From NCBI GenBank assembly GCA_024742765.1, contig JANSXT010000011.1, forward strand, positions 62,001 through 126,000: DNA of 64,000 nt. The letters are read 5' to 3'. A program made the position numbers and the translations under genes. Of the stretch, positions 45,907 to 55,880 are shown one piece after another. Position 1 is the first letter of the stretch; each line of letters starts with the position of its first letter. The DNA is from Phyllobacteriaceae bacterium. Its GTDB lineage: Bacteria; Pseudomonadota; Alphaproteobacteria; Rhizobiales; Rhizobiaceae. The notes below the pieces were generated by a model that saw only the letters and a list, made by a program, of their open reading frames with translations, made no database searches and was not told where the DNA came from.

Positions 45907-46893
45907 CTACTGCGCGTTTTCCTGATCGACCATAACGCGCACGGTGATGTCGCGGCCGGCGACCACATCGAATGTGTGCTGGTAGATCGCATCGCGATGA
46001 TTGGCGATGGCGGTGTATTCGCCGGCCGCTAGGATCAGCGTCGGATAGGCGCCCACATGTTCGGCGAGCACTTCGCCCGACACGCCGATCACCGACCATG
46101 CCGTGTCGGCGAGCGGAAACCCGTTTTCCGAGCGGACCAGATTGAGCGTGACCTGCGCGGCGCGATGTTCGATCGCAGCTTCGGTCAGTTTGCCCGGCTC
46201 GACCCGCAGGTCCGCGCGGATGGTCGCGTTGATGCCGCCATAGCGCGAGACGACATGATAGGTGCCCGCCGGCAACCGCACCGTCTTGCCGGGCGGCACT
46301 TCGGGCAGGATCAGGTCGCGCTCGCCATCGGCGCCCATGTCGTAAATGTCGAAAGCGAGCTTGGCGTGCCGCACCGGACTGCCATCGGGCAGCGAAGCGT
46401 CGAGCTTGAGTCCGCCCGCATTGAGCACCATGGTCTGGCGGCGGGCTTCCTCGCCGATCGAAATGCGAGCACTGGCGCTGGCGCGGCCGAAGGCGGCATG
46501 GACGAGATAGCTGCCCGGCTCCAGCGCGAACTGGGCGCCGCCGCCGCTGGCCGTTGCGATCAGCGGCAACTTGCCGTCCGGCTGGGTCTGCGTGCCGAAA
46601 ACGCGCCACAGGAGCCCGTTGGCGACCGGCGCGCCGTCTTCGGTCAGCCGTGCTTCCAGAAACAGTTCGCCCGTGGTCACGCCGGTCAGCGGCGCGATAC
46701 GGTCGGCGGGCGCATAGCTGGTCAGGCCGGGCAGTTCGAGGTCGGGCAGGGTGTCTTCGGGCGCCAGCGCCGGCAGGTCCAGGCCGGTCTCCTGGGCGTT
46801 TGCGGTCGCCAATGCCGCATATCCGATGAGGATGGCGGTCAAAAATGCGGCGGCCGGACGTATGCATCGGATGGTCGGCAGGAACATGATCAT
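45907..46893 (-). CDS. Exported protein with three beta-sandwich-like repeats
   Basis: A 328-residue protein with a signal peptide (MIMFLPTIRCIRPAAAFLTA onward, cleavage near residue 33), then a Leu/Pro-rich stretch. The rest is three tandem repeats of about 83 residues: about 75-158, 160-243 and 246-325. Each carries a PG/AG-x-Y motif (Tyr129, Tyr212, Tyr293), an Ile/Val-rich strand pattern and a turn rich in Gly. The build suggests surface or periplasmic binding modules. Family and function are not recognised. It is convergent with the acyltransferase gene and divergent from the nitroreductase gene. The exact ATG (46893 or 46887) is uncertain. Confidence 0.75.
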   Translation of the reverse strand: MIMFLPTIRCIRPAAAFLTAILIGYAALATANAQETGLDLPALAPEDTLPDLELPGLTSYAPADRIAPLTGVTTGELFLEARLTEDGAPVANGLLWRVFGTQTQPDGKLPLIATASGGGAQFALEPGSYLVHAAFGRASASARISIGEEARRQTMVLNAGGLKLDASLPDGSPVRHAKLAFDIYDMGADGERDLILPEVPPGKTVRLPAGTYHVVSRYGGINATIRADLRVEPGKLTEAAIEHRAAQVTLNLVRSENGFPLADTAWSVIGVSGEVLAEHVGAYPTLILAAGEYTAIANHRDAIYQHTFDVVAGRDITVRVMVDQENAQ

Positions 46894-46972
46894 GCGCCCG
46901 TTCTGACCGCAAACCGGTGGCAATTTCAAGGCGAATGATCCATATCGCGATCGTCCGACCAAGGGAGACGAC

Positions 46973-47581
46973 ATGCCGACAATCGCGCCCGGTGAACGCC
47001 ACGAAGACGTTCTTTCCTTCCTCGAACGCCGCAAATCCGTGCCGCTGTCGCAGTTTCGCGGACCGGGACCGGACGAACAGACATTGAGGCGACTGATCGG
47101 CATCGCCGCGCGGGTGCCGGACCATGGCCGGCTCGAGCCGTGGCGCTTCATCATCTACCGGCCCGAGCATGGTGAACGGATCGGCGCGGCGCTGGCCGAA
47201 TTGGCGCTGTCGCGCAACCCGGAGATGCGCGAGGACGAACTGGACCGCGAGCGCAAGCGGCTGAGCCGCGCACCGGTCGCTATCGGCGTCGTCTCCACGG
47301 CCGCCGAGCATGAGCGCATCCCGGTCTGGGAGCAGTTCCTGTCCGCCGGCGCGGCCGCCATGACGCTCGTCACCGCCGCCACGGCCCACGGATTTGCGGT
47401 CAACTGGGTGACCGGCTGGTATTCCGACGATGCCGAGGCGCGCGCCATCCTTGGCCTGTCGCCCGACGAGCGCATGGCGGGCATCGTCCATATTGGCGAC
47501 TATGACACGACGGTGCCCGACAGGCCGCGCCCCGATATCGATGCGCTGATCAGCGATTATGCGGGGCCGGCCGGGCGGTGA
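46973..47581 (+). CDS. Nitroreductase-family protein
   Basis: A 202-residue FMN-dependent nitroreductase-fold protein, resembling the compact YdjA type. Segments: LERRKSVPLSQF, ARVPDHGRLEPWRFIIY (FMN binding), RAPVAIGVVST and NWVTGWYSDDAEARAILGLSPDE. The physiological acceptor is unknown. Its stop overlaps the next start as GTGA. Confidence 0.9.
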   Translation: MPTIAPGERHEDVLSFLERRKSVPLSQFRGPGPDEQTLRRLIGIAARVPDHGRLEPWRFIIYRPEHGERIGAALAELALSRNPEMREDELDRERKRLSRAPVAIGVVSTAAEHERIPVWEQFLSAGAAAMTLVTAATAHGFAVNWVTGWYSDDAEARAILGLSPDERMAGIVHIGDYDTTVPDRPRPDIDALISDYAGPAGR

Positions 47582-48189
47582 GCGCGGAGCATTTCTACCG
47601 GCCCGAAGACGGGCACGGCCTGCCGCACGATCCGTTCAAGGCGATCGTTGCGCCGCGGCCGGTCGGCTGGATCTCGACGCGGGGAACCGACGGGACGGTC
47701 AATCTGGCCCCCTATTCCTTCTTCAACGCCGTCGCAGGCGACCCGCCGATCGTCATGTTCTCGTCCGATGGCGAAAAGGACACCGTTGCGCTGGCGCGGC
47801 AGACCGGTGAGTTCGTCTGCAATTTCGTCAGTGCCGATCTGGCCGAACAGATGAACCGGACGTCGAAAAGCGTGCCGCGCGGCACCTCCGAGTTCGATCT
47901 GGCCGGGCTCGCCATGGCGCCGTGCCGCATCGTTGCCGCGCCCCGCGTTGCCTCGGCGCCAGCGGCGCTCGAATGTATCGTCACGCAGATCATGCAGCAG
48001 CATGACCGGCATGGCATGGCGATTGACGTCTGGACCGTGTTCGGCGAAGTTGTCGGCGTGCATATCGCGGCCGCCTTTCTTGAAAACGGCCGGTTCGACA
48101 CCGTGAAGGCCGACCCGGTCATGCGTATGGGCTATCGCGATTTCGGCCGTCTGGGGCCTGTGTTCACGCTCAGCCGGCCGGACGACTGA
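47578..48189 (+). CDS. Flavin reductase-like domain protein
   Basis: A 203-residue FMN-binding split-barrel protein of the flavin-reductase-like family. Motifs: VAPRPVGWISTRGTDGTVNLAPYSFFNAV and a CNFVSADLAEQMNRTSKSVPRG segment. The GTG start overlaps the nitroreductase stop by four bases, which suggests joint function or at least coupled expression. It may bind or reduce flavin for a partner oxidoreductase; no monooxygenase is nearby. Confidence 0.88.
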   Translation: MSAEHFYRPEDGHGLPHDPFKAIVAPRPVGWISTRGTDGTVNLAPYSFFNAVAGDPPIVMFSSDGEKDTVALARQTGEFVCNFVSADLAEQMNRTSKSVPRGTSEFDLAGLAMAPCRIVAAPRVASAPAALECIVTQIMQQHDRHGMAIDVWTVFGEVVGVHIAAAFLENGRFDTVKADPVMRMGYRDFGRLGPVFTLSRPDD

Positions 48190-48289
48190 CACGGCGATGC
48201 GGTTAACGGCCCTCCAACAAACATGGTGAACCAAACATAAACCTTTTGGCCCTAGCGTTGATCGTCAGCATGATCCGGGGGCCAAGGCG

Positions 48290-49429
48290 TTGATTGTCCA
48301 GCATTTCCTCAAATGGAAGGATTCGGCCAATGTGGCGCGGCGCACCGCTGCCGCCTCCGCGCTCGCCCGCGCCTATCTGCAATCGGATCTCGATCTCGAC
48401 GACCGCGTGGCGGCCGAAGCCGCGCTGACCCTCCTGCTGGACGATCCGTCGCCCAAGGTCCGCTTTGCTCTGGCCGAAGCGCTGGCCGGCAGCATTCACG
48501 CGCCGGCGCAGATCGTCACCGCGCTCGTTCACGACCAGATCGATATCGCATCGATCGTCATCGCTCGCTCACCGGTCATCCGTGACGGCGACCTCATCGA
48601 ACGGGCCCGGACATCGCCCGACGCGCTGCAATGCGTCATCGCCGGACGCGCCGAAGTCTCACAGCCGCTGGCTCTGGCCCTGGCGCGCCACGGGTCCGCC
48701 GCGAGCGCCATCGTGCTCGTCTCCAACGCCAACGCGCGGCTTTGCCAAAAGGGCAGGGCGTTGATCGTCGAACGGCACGGGTCCGATGCCGGCGTGCGCG
48801 GTGCGCTGCTCGATCATCCCGATCTGGAAGCGGAGCTGCGCTACCGGCTGATGAAGGCGGCCGGACGCGCGCTGGCTGACAGCCCGTTCCTGCGTGGCGT
48901 GGCGGGCTCGGAAACAGCCGACCATCTCGTCCATGACAGCGAGCAAAAGGCGCTCGGCGCCCTGTTGGCGACGCTCGACACAAGGGCGTGCGACGCGCTG
49001 GTCGACACGATGCGCGATCATGGCGACCTGACGACGGTGCTGCTCCTGCGCGCGGCGTGCCGCGGCCAGATCGACTTTCTCGCATCCGTCCTGTCCGGCC
49101 TTGCCGGCGTGCCGCTGCAGCGCGTCACGTCGATCCTCGTCAATGAACGGTCGAACCAGTTGCGCGCGCTTTTGACCAATGCCGGGCTGGCCGACACGAT
49201 CCAGCCGGTCTTTGTTCATGCGGTCGGGCTTTGGCGCGATGTGGCCACCGGCCGGCTGGCCGCCGGCGTGCAGGAAGTGACGCGCCGCATTATCGAGCGT
49301 ATCGAGACCGAAGCGGCCGCGCGCCGCAGCGCGGCCAATGACGACATTGTCGGCATCTTGCGCGCGATCCATCTCGATGCGATGCGCGACAATGCCCGCG
49401 CCCACGCACGCGATCTCGCGGCTGCCTGA
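48290..49429 (+). CDS. DUF2336 family protein
   Basis: A 379-residue all-helical protein of the DUF2336 family found in Alphaproteobacteria, function unknown. The start MIVQHFLKW, the DDRVAAEAALTLLLDDPSPKVRFALAEALA repeat-like block and a later DLEAELRYRLMKAAGRAL are typical, with a HEAT-like appearance in the N-terminal part. TTG at 48290 is taken as the start because the ATG at 48270 is followed by an in-frame stop after seven codons and family members begin MIV-HFL-W. GGGGGCCAAGG lies upstream. Confidence 0.85.
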   Translation: MIVQHFLKWKDSANVARRTAAASALARAYLQSDLDLDDRVAAEAALTLLLDDPSPKVRFALAEALAGSIHAPAQIVTALVHDQIDIASIVIARSPVIRDGDLIERARTSPDALQCVIAGRAEVSQPLALALARHGSAASAIVLVSNANARLCQKGRALIVERHGSDAGVRGALLDHPDLEAELRYRLMKAAGRALADSPFLRGVAGSETADHLVHDSEQKALGALLATLDTRACDALVDTMRDHGDLTTVLLLRAACRGQIDFLASVLSGLAGVPLQRVTSILVNERSNQLRALLTNAGLADTIQPVFVHAVGLWRDVATGRLAAGVQEVTRRIIERIETEAAARRSAANDDIVGILRAIHLDAMRDNARAHARDLAAA

Positions 49430-49485
49430 AAACGATTCAGAAACAAAGTGATGTCGCCGCTTTCTCAAGCAGCGTTTGAGCCGTT

Positions 49486-51540
49486 CTAGATGTCGAGATC
49501 GGTCGCGAACTCGGCATTGTCCTGAATGAAGCGGAAGCGCGCTTCCGGCTTTGTGCCCATCAGTTCATCGACCGTCTTGCGGGTCGAGCCGGGGTCCAGT
49601 TCGTCGATCTCCACCCGCAAAAGGCTGCGCTGCGCCGGGTCCATCGTCGTTTCCTTGAGCTGCTTGGGCAGCATCTCGCCAAGGCCCTTGAAGCGTGACA
49701 CCTCCACCTTGCCCTTCTTGTTGAACTCGCGCTCCATCAGTTCAGCCCGGTGCGCGTCATCGCGCGCATAAAGCGTCCGCCCGCCCTGGGTGATCTTGTA
49801 GAGCGGCGGCACGGCGAGGAAGAGGTGGCCGTTGCGGATCAGGTCCGGCATCTCCGAATAAAAGAAGGTGATCAGCAGCGAGGCGATATGTGCGCCGTCG
49901 ACATCGGCGTCGGTCATGATGATCACGCGCTCATAGCGCAGATCGTCGTCGCGATATTTCGACCGCGTGCCGCAGCCGAGCGCCTGGATGATGTCGGCGA
50001 TCTGCTGGTTCGCCGTCAGCTTGTCGCGGCCCGCCGAGGCGACATTGAGGATCTTGCCGCGCAGCGGCAGGATCGCCTGGGTGGCGCGGTTGCGCGCCTG
50101 CTTGGCCGACCCGCCGGCAGAATCGCCCTCGACGATGAAGAGTTCCGCGCCCGCCGCCGAATTCTGCGAGCAATCGGCCAGCTTGCCGGGCAGCCGCAAT
50201 TTGCGCACCGCGCTCTTGCGGTTGATTTCCTTTTCCTTTCGCCGGCGCAGACGCTCGTCGGCCCGCTCGACGACCCATTCCAAGAGCCGGTTGGCCTGTT
50301 GCGGCGAAGCGGTCAGCCAGTGATCGAACGGGTCGCGCAGGGCGGTCTCGACGATCTTCTGCGCCTCGATCGTCGCCAGCCGGTCCTTGGTCTGGCCGAC
50401 AAATTCCGGTTCGCGGACGAACACCGACAGCATCGCCGCCGCCGAGATCATCACATCGTCCGTGGTGATCACCGAGGCGCGTTTGTTGCCGGTCATCTCG
50501 CCATAGGCTTTCAGCCCGCGCGTCATGGCAAGGCGCAGGCCTGCCTCGTGCGTGCCGCCCTCCGGCGTCGGGATCGTGTTGCAGTAGGAGTTCACGAACC
50601 CGTCGCCCGTGTGCCAGGTGATCGCCCATTCGACCGCGCCGTGCCCGCCGCTCTTGTCGGTCTTGCCGGCGAAGATGGTCTCGCTGATCCGGTGATCGCC
50701 GGGCAGCGAGGCTTCCAGATAGTCCTTGAGGCCACCGGGAAAATGGAAGGTCGCCTTGAGAGGCGTCTTCTCGCGATCTTTCGGCGCGACCAGTTCCTCG
50801 GCGCACTCCCAGCGGATTTCGACGCCGCCGAACAGATAGGCCTTCGAGCGCGCCATCTTGGCGAGCCGCGCCGGATCGAACTTGGCGCTTTCGCCGAAAA
50901 TCTCGGCGTCGGGATGAAATTTCACGCGGGTGCCTCGGCGATTGTGCACTTCGCCGAGATTTTCGAGCCCGCCCATGGGCTTGCCGCGCGAAAAGCGCTG
51001 CCGGTAAAGCTGCCGGTTGCGCGCAACCTCCACTTCGAGTGTGTCGGAGAGGGCATTGACCACCGAGACGCCGACACCGTGAAGGCCGCCGGAGGTCTCA
51101 TACGCCTTGCCATCGAACTTGCCCCCCGCATGCAGCGTCGTCATGATCACTTCGAGCGCCGACTTGTCCTTGAATTTGGGGTGCGGGTCGACCGGGATGC
51201 CGCGGCCATTGTCGCTGACGGTCAGAGAGCCGTCCGCTTCCAGCGACACCTCGATGAAGGTGGCATGGCCGGCGACCGCCTCGTCCATCGAATTGTCGAT
51301 CACCTCGGCGAAGAGGTGGTGCAGGGCCTTGGCGTCGGTGCCGCCAATATACATGCCCGGGCGCCGGCGGACCGGTTCAAGCCCTTCCAGCACCTCGATC
51401 GACGACGCGTCATAATCGGCGCCCACCGCCGGTTGTGGCGCGGATTTGCCGGCCTTTTTCGCAGCGGGCGGCGCTGCCGCCGGGCGCGACGGTGCCGGTT
51501 GGGATGCGCCGAAAAGATCGCCTGTGTCGTCCATGGTCAT
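49486..51540 (-). CDS. parE: DNA topoisomerase IV subunit B
   Basis: A 684-residue type IIA topoisomerase subunit with the GHKL ATPase domain (FAEVIDNSMDEA, ETSGGLHGVGVSVVNALS), transducer and TOPRIM domain (VEGDSAGGSAKQARN, DADVDGAHIASLL). Together with ParC it decatenates chromosomes. The first 30 residues are Ala/Pro/Lys-rich and disordered. Start is ATG 51540 or 51534. The 57-base gap to the DUF2336 gene has no clear terminator. Confidence 0.96.
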   Translation of the reverse strand: MTMDDTGDLFGASQPAPSRPAAAPPAAKKAGKSAPQPAVGADYDASSIEVLEGLEPVRRRPGMYIGGTDAKALHHLFAEVIDNSMDEAVAGHATFIEVSLEADGSLTVSDNGRGIPVDPHPKFKDKSALEVIMTTLHAGGKFDGKAYETSGGLHGVGVSVVNALSDTLEVEVARNRQLYRQRFSRGKPMGGLENLGEVHNRRGTRVKFHPDAEIFGESAKFDPARLAKMARSKAYLFGGVEIRWECAEELVAPKDREKTPLKATFHFPGGLKDYLEASLPGDHRISETIFAGKTDKSGGHGAVEWAITWHTGDGFVNSYCNTIPTPEGGTHEAGLRLAMTRGLKAYGEMTGNKRASVITTDDVMISAAAMLSVFVREPEFVGQTKDRLATIEAQKIVETALRDPFDHWLTASPQQANRLLEWVVERADERLRRRKEKEINRKSAVRKLRLPGKLADCSQNSAAGAELFIVEGDSAGGSAKQARNRATQAILPLRGKILNVASAGRDKLTANQQIADIIQALGCGTRSKYRDDDLRYERVIIMTDADVDGAHIASLLITFFYSEMPDLIRNGHLFLAVPPLYKITQGGRTLYARDDAHRAELMEREFNKKGKVEVSRFKGLGEMLPKQLKETTMDPAQRSLLRVEIDELDPGSTRKTVDELMGTKPEARFRFIQDNAEFATDLDI

Positions 51541-51672
51541 GACTGCTCGATGAGGGCCCCGAATCAGGCCGCACTATGGCACAGCCGGCCCGGCGGCGCG
51601 AAATGTGCGGTGCGCTTGTGCATGGCCGTCGGGAAAGGCTATCTGGGGCGCTGAATTAACGGAGCGACAGCC

Positions 51673-52458
51673 GTGCGCGATCAACTTTCCGACCCCGAAA
51701 CCGGGCAGGGCCAGGCCGACCCGATGAAGGCGGCGCAGGAGGCCATGCGCGCGCCGCTGCCCAAGCGCTTCTACAAGGCCGCAGACGTTGCGCCGGAAGG
51801 TGACGGCCATGCCGTGCAGCTTGACGGGCGCACGGCGAAGACGCCGGGCCGGGCGCCGTTGGTGCTGGCGACCGAAGCGGCCGCGCGGATGGTTGCCGAC
51901 GAGTTCGCCGCGCAAGGCGAGGTGATCGATCCGGCGACTATGCCCTGCTACCGGCTGGTCAACACGGCGATCGACGGCGTTACCGCCGACCCGCAGGCGG
52001 TGCTCGAAGATGTCGTCCGCTTCTTCGGCACCGATCTTCTTTGCTACCGCGCCGGCGAACCCGAAGCATTGGTTGCCGCCCAGCGCGACAAATGGGACGA
52101 ACCTCTGGCGTGGGCGGATCAACTGGCCGGATCGCGCTTTGTGCTGGCCGAGGGCATCATGCATGTCGCCCAGCCGCGCGAGACGCTGGCTGCCATGGGC
52201 GTCCATCTGCGCCAGATCGCAGACCCGGTGGCGCTCGCCGCGCTGCATTCGATGACGACGCTGACCGGCTCGGCCATCTTGGCGCTCGGCACGCTGCGCG
52301 GCGCGTGGAGTGCCGACGATGCCTGGACTGCGGCCCATGTGGACGAGGATTTCAACATCGCCCAATGGGGCGAGGACGCCGAAGCCAGGGCCCGCCGCGC
52401 CAGGCGCTGGACGGAAATGGATGCGGCGGCGCGGATGGCGGCGGCGCTGGGCGACTAG
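51673..52458 (+). CDS. ATP12-type F1-ATPase assembly chaperone
   Basis: A 261-residue protein of the ATP12 family, which helps assemble the alpha subunit of the F1-ATPase. The motifs LPKRFYKAADVAPEGDGHAVQLDGR and PCYRLVNTAIDGV, and TDLLCYRAGEPEALVAAQRDKWDEPL, are characteristic. It starts with GTG 51673 behind GGAGCGACA. It is typical of Alphaproteobacteria and is often beside a carboxylase gene, as here (the next gene starts 72 bases on). Confidence 0.94.
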   Translation: MRDQLSDPETGQGQADPMKAAQEAMRAPLPKRFYKAADVAPEGDGHAVQLDGRTAKTPGRAPLVLATEAAARMVADEFAAQGEVIDPATMPCYRLVNTAIDGVTADPQAVLEDVVRFFGTDLLCYRAGEPEALVAAQRDKWDEPLAWADQLAGSRFVLAEGIMHVAQPRETLAAMGVHLRQIADPVALAALHSMTTLTGSAILALGTLRGAWSADDAWTAAHVDEDFNIAQWGEDAEARARRARRWTEMDAAARMAAALGD

Positions 52459-52530
52459 GCCGAAAGGCGCCTTTGCGGCGCAGTAGCGGCTTGCTAGCGG
52501 TGGCGCGGCTTCAAGAGAACGGGATGGACC

Positions 52531-54063
52531 ATGAAGAACGTGATCGAAGAGCTTGAGCAGCGGCGGGCGGTCGCCATGCTGGGCGGCGGCGAGAAGCGGA
52601 TCGAGGCGCAGCACGGGCGCGGCAAGCTGACCGCGCGCGAACGGCTGAGCGTGTTGCTCGATGAAGGCAGCTTCGAGGAGTTCGACATGTTCGTCGAGCA
52701 TCGATGCACCGATTTCGGCATGGACCAGACCAAGATCCCCGGCGACGGCGTCGTCACCGGCTGGGGCACGGTCAATGGCCGTACCGTCTTTGTCTTCGCC
52801 AAGGATTTCACCGTCTTCGGCGGCTCGCTGTCGGAAACCCATGCCCAAAAGATCATGAAGGTCCAGGACATGGCGCTGAAGAACCGCGCGCCGATCATCG
52901 GGCTTTACGATGCGGGCGGGGCGCGCATCCAGGAGGGTGTGGCGGCGCTTGGCGGCTATGCCGAAGTCTTCCAGCGCAACGTGCTGGCCTCGGGCGTCAT
53001 TCCGCAAATTTCGCTGATCATGGGGCCGTGCGCGGGCGGCGATGTCTATTCGCCCGCGATGACCGACTTCATCTTCATGGTGCGCGACCGGTCCTACATG
53101 TTCGTCACCGGGCCGGACGTGGTCAAGACGGTGACCAACGAGACCGTGACCGCAGAGGAACTGGGCGGCGCCAAGGTGCACACGACGCGCTCGTCGATCG
53201 CCGATGGTGCCTATGACCATGATGTCGATGCGCTATTGCAGATGCGCCGGCTGATCGACTTCCTGCCGGCATCGAACACGGCGCCGATCCCGGAACTGGA
53301 AAGCCATCAGCCCGTCGAAGGCGAGGACCGCTCGCTCGACACGCTGGTGCCGGACAATGCCAACAAGCCCTATGACATCAAGGAACTGATCGAAAAGACG
53401 GTCGATGAGGGCGACTTCTTCGAGATCCAGGCGGATTTCGCCAAGAACATCGTCACCGGCTTCGGCCGCATCGAGGGCCGCACGACGGGGTTCGTCGCCA
53501 ACCAGCCGCTGGTGCTGGCGGGCGTGCTCGATTCCGACGCCAGCCGCAAGGCGGCGCGTTTCGTGCGGTTCTGCGACGCGTTCTCGATCCCGATCGTCAC
53601 CTTCGTCGACGTGCCGGGCTTTCTGCCCGGCACCGCGCAGGAATATGGCGGGCTGATCAAGCATGGCGCCAAACTCCTGTTTGCCTATGGCGAGGCGACC
53701 GTGCCCAAGGTCACGCTGATCACCCGCAAGGCCTATGGCGGCGCCTATGACGTGATGGCCTCCAAGCATCTGCGCGGCGACATCAACTATGCCTGGCCGT
53801 CGGCGCAGATCGCGGTGATGGGCGCCAAGGGCGCCGTCGAGATCATCCACCGCAAGGATCTGGGCGATGCCGACAAGATCGCTGCGCACACGCAATCCTA
53901 CGAGGACCGGTTCCTGTCACCCTTCGTCGCCGCCGAGCGCGGTTATATCGACGAGGTGATCATGCCGCGCGTCACCCGCAAGCGCATCGCCCGCGCGCTG
54001 CGGCTCTTGCGGAACAAGGATCTGGAAAACCCCTGGAAGAAGCACGACAACATTCCGTTGTGA
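52531..54063 (+). CDS. pccB: Acyl-CoA carboxylase carboxyltransferase (propionyl-CoA carboxylase beta)
   Basis: A 510-residue carboxyltransferase, most like propionyl-CoA carboxylase beta. It transfers CO2 from biotin on the alpha chain to propionyl-CoA. The two crotonase-like halves are visible: [40 protein letters not shown] and [29 protein letters not shown]. The alpha chain gene is not in this window. The start ATG 52531 follows GGGATGGACC. Confidence 0.94.
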   Translation: MKNVIEELEQRRAVAMLGGGEKRIEAQHGRGKLTARERLSVLLDEGSFEEFDMFVEHRCTDFGMDQTKIPGDGVVTGWGTVNGRTVFVFAKDFTVFGGSLSETHAQKIMKVQDMALKNRAPIIGLYDAGGARIQEGVAALGGYAEVFQRNVLASGVIPQISLIMGPCAGGDVYSPAMTDFIFMVRDRSYMFVTGPDVVKTVTNETVTAEELGGAKVHTTRSSIADGAYDHDVDALLQMRRLIDFLPASNTAPIPELESHQPVEGEDRSLDTLVPDNANKPYDIKELIEKTVDEGDFFEIQADFAKNIVTGFGRIEGRTTGFVANQPLVLAGVLDSDASRKAARFVRFCDAFSIPIVTFVDVPGFLPGTAQEYGGLIKHGAKLLFAYGEATVPKVTLITRKAYGGAYDVMASKHLRGDINYAWPSAQIAVMGAKGAVEIIHRKDLGDADKIAAHTQSYEDRFLSPFVAAERGYIDEVIMPRVTRKRIARALRLLRNKDLENPWKKHDNIPL

Positions 54064-54091
54064 GATGTATTCACCGACCGCCCGATGAAAG

Positions 54092-54239
54092 CGTCATTCC
54101 GGGGCCTGACCCCGGAATCCACGGCACCGACATTGATGATGGATCCCGGAATCAAGTTCCGGGATGACGGCAGGAAAACATGCGCTGGCAGCGAGCCTCG
54201 AAGGGCGAGGGATGTTTGCTCACACCTCAGGATGAGGCA
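54092..54239. repeat. Mosaic intergenic repeat after pccB
   Basis: GTCATTCCGGGGCCTGACCC then CCGGAATCCAC (54092-54122) and ATCCCGGAATC with TTCCGGGATGACGG (54141-54171) form complementary palindromes. A second unit from 54193 holds GAGCCTCGAAGGGCGAGG and CACACCTCAGGATGAGG. These are typical dispersed repeat modules of rhizobial genomes. They fill the 180 bases between pccB and the convergent radC. Confidence 0.75.
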
Positions 54240-54243
54240 GCAC

Positions 54244-55017
54244 TCACACCAGCCCCAGACCCTTCAAACTCGCATGGCCGGATTTGCCGATGATCACATG
54301 GTCATGAACGGTGATGTCGAGCGGCTCCAGCGCCTCGATGATCTTGCGCGTCATCTGGATGTCGGCCCGCGAGGGCGTCGGATCGCCCGAGGGATGGTTG
54401 TGCACCAGGATGATGGCCGTTGCGTGCAGTTCGACCGAACGGCGCAGCACCTCGCGCGGATAGACGGGCGTATGGTCGACGGTGCCGGTCTGCTGCACCT
54501 CGTCGGCGATCAGCCCGTTCTTCTTGTCGAGATAAAGAACGCGGAACTGCTCGCGGCTCTCATGCGCCATCGCCGCCGTGCAATAGTCGATCACCGCCTG
54601 CCATGAATTGAGGACCGTCCGGTCATCGATCCCCTGGCGAACCATCAGCCGCGCCGAGGCCGCGACGACTTTCAGGTCGAGCGCGCTCGACCGGCCCATG
54701 CCGGGCACTTCGGCCAGCCGGGCAGGATCGGCGCCGAGCACCGCGCCGAACGAGCCGAACCGGGCAATCAGCGCTTTCGCGATGGGTTTGGTGTCGCGGC
54801 GCGGGATCGAGCGGTAGAGCAGCAGTTCAAGGAGTTCATAATCGGCCAGCGCATCGGCGCCGGCCTTGGCAAAGCGCGTCTTCAGGCGCTGGCGATGGCC
54901 GGCATGGGGCGAGGGCGGCGGAGACTTGGCCGGCTGGTGCGGCGCAAAAGGCGTGTCGTCGCGGATTTCCCGCAGGAAGGCGGCGCGCTCGTCATGCTCG
55001 TCGCCATTCTCGGCCAT
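54244..55017 (-). CDS. radC: RadC-family JAB-domain protein
   Basis: A 257-residue protein with an N-terminal UPF0758 helix-hairpin-helix region (about 40-115, [46 protein letters not shown]) and a C-terminal JAB/MPN metal-binding domain with the [11 protein letters not shown] motif. The true function is uncertain (the repair role of RadC is disputed). It lies just 3 bases downstream of map on the same strand. Confidence 0.92.
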   Translation of the reverse strand: MAENGDEHDERAAFLREIRDDTPFAPHQPAKSPPPSPHAGHRQRLKTRFAKAGADALADYELLELLLYRSIPRRDTKPIAKALIARFGSFGAVLGADPARLAEVPGMGRSSALDLKVVAASARLMVRQGIDDRTVLNSWQAVIDYCTAAMAHESREQFRVLYLDKKNGLIADEVQQTGTVDHTPVYPREVLRRSVELHATAIILVHNHPSGDPTPSRADIQMTRKIIEALEPLDITVHDHVIIGKSGHASLKGLGLV

Positions 55018-55020
55018 CGT

Positions 55021-55854
55021 CTACCGCGCGATGGGCAGGCCGGGCCGGTCGAGCCCGCCGAGCGACAGGGTGAAGATCTCGCAGCCATCGTCGGTGACGC
55101 CGACCGTGTGCTCATATTGCGCCGACAGCGACCGGTCGCGCGTCACCGCCGTCCAGCCGTCCGACAGCACCTTCACATGGGCACGGCCCAGATTGATCAT
55201 CGGTTCGATGGTGAAGATCATGCCCGGCTTGATCTCGGCGCCCTCATCGGCGCGGCCGTAATGCAAGACGTTCGGCGCGTCATGGAAGAGCTGGCCGATG
55301 CCGTGGCCGCAAAAGTCGCGCACGACCGAACAGCGTTCGGCCTCCGCATGGGCCTGGATGGCCGCGCCGATGGCGCCCATCCGCGCGCCGGGTTTGACCG
55401 CATCGATGCCGCGCATCAGGCATTCATGGGTGACATCCATCAGCCGTTCGGCCGCCCGCTTGGGCACGCCGACCGGATACATGCGCGAGGAATCGCCGTG
55501 CCAGCCATCGACCACATAGGTGACGTCGATATTGACGATGTCGCCATTGCGCAGCGGCTTGTCGTTGGGGATGCCGTGGCAGACCACATGGTTGATCGAG
55601 GTGCAGGACGATTTGGTATAGCCGCGATAGTTGAGCGTCGCGGGCACCGCGTCATGGTCCATACCGAATTCGAACAAGAACCTGTCGATCGCTGCCGTTG
55701 TGGTGCCGGGTTCGACCAGCGCCGCCACCTCGTCGAGCGCCCTGGCGACCAGCGCGCCGGCCTTGCGCATGCCGTCGAACCCGGCCTTGCCGTGCAGGCG
55801 AATCTGGCCCGTGTTCTTCAAAGGGGCGATGGCTGCTTCGAGATAGGTCACCAT
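55021..55854 (-). CDS. map: Methionine aminopeptidase type I
   Basis: A 277-residue metallopeptidase that removes initiator methionine. Metal ligands: Asp in NIDVTYVVDGWHGDSSRMY, His in CGHGIGQLFHDAPN, and Glu in FTIEPMINLGR and the C-terminal EHTVGVTDDG. The start at 55852-55854 (MVTYLEAAIAPLKN) gives the normal length; upstream longer readings are unlikely. It sits between sfsA and radC. Confidence 0.95.
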   Translation of the reverse strand: MVTYLEAAIAPLKNTGQIRLHGKAGFDGMRKAGALVARALDEVAALVEPGTTTAAIDRFLFEFGMDHDAVPATLNYRGYTKSSCTSINHVVCHGIPNDKPLRNGDIVNIDVTYVVDGWHGDSSRMYPVGVPKRAAERLMDVTHECLMRGIDAVKPGARMGAIGAAIQAHAEAERCSVVRDFCGHGIGQLFHDAPNVLHYGRADEGAEIKPGMIFTIEPMINLGRAHVKVLSDGWTAVTRDRSLSAQYEHTVGVTDDGCEIFTLSLGGLDRPGLPIAR

Positions 55855-55880
55855 GGTCGGGTCCGCTGGATGGTTTCCGG

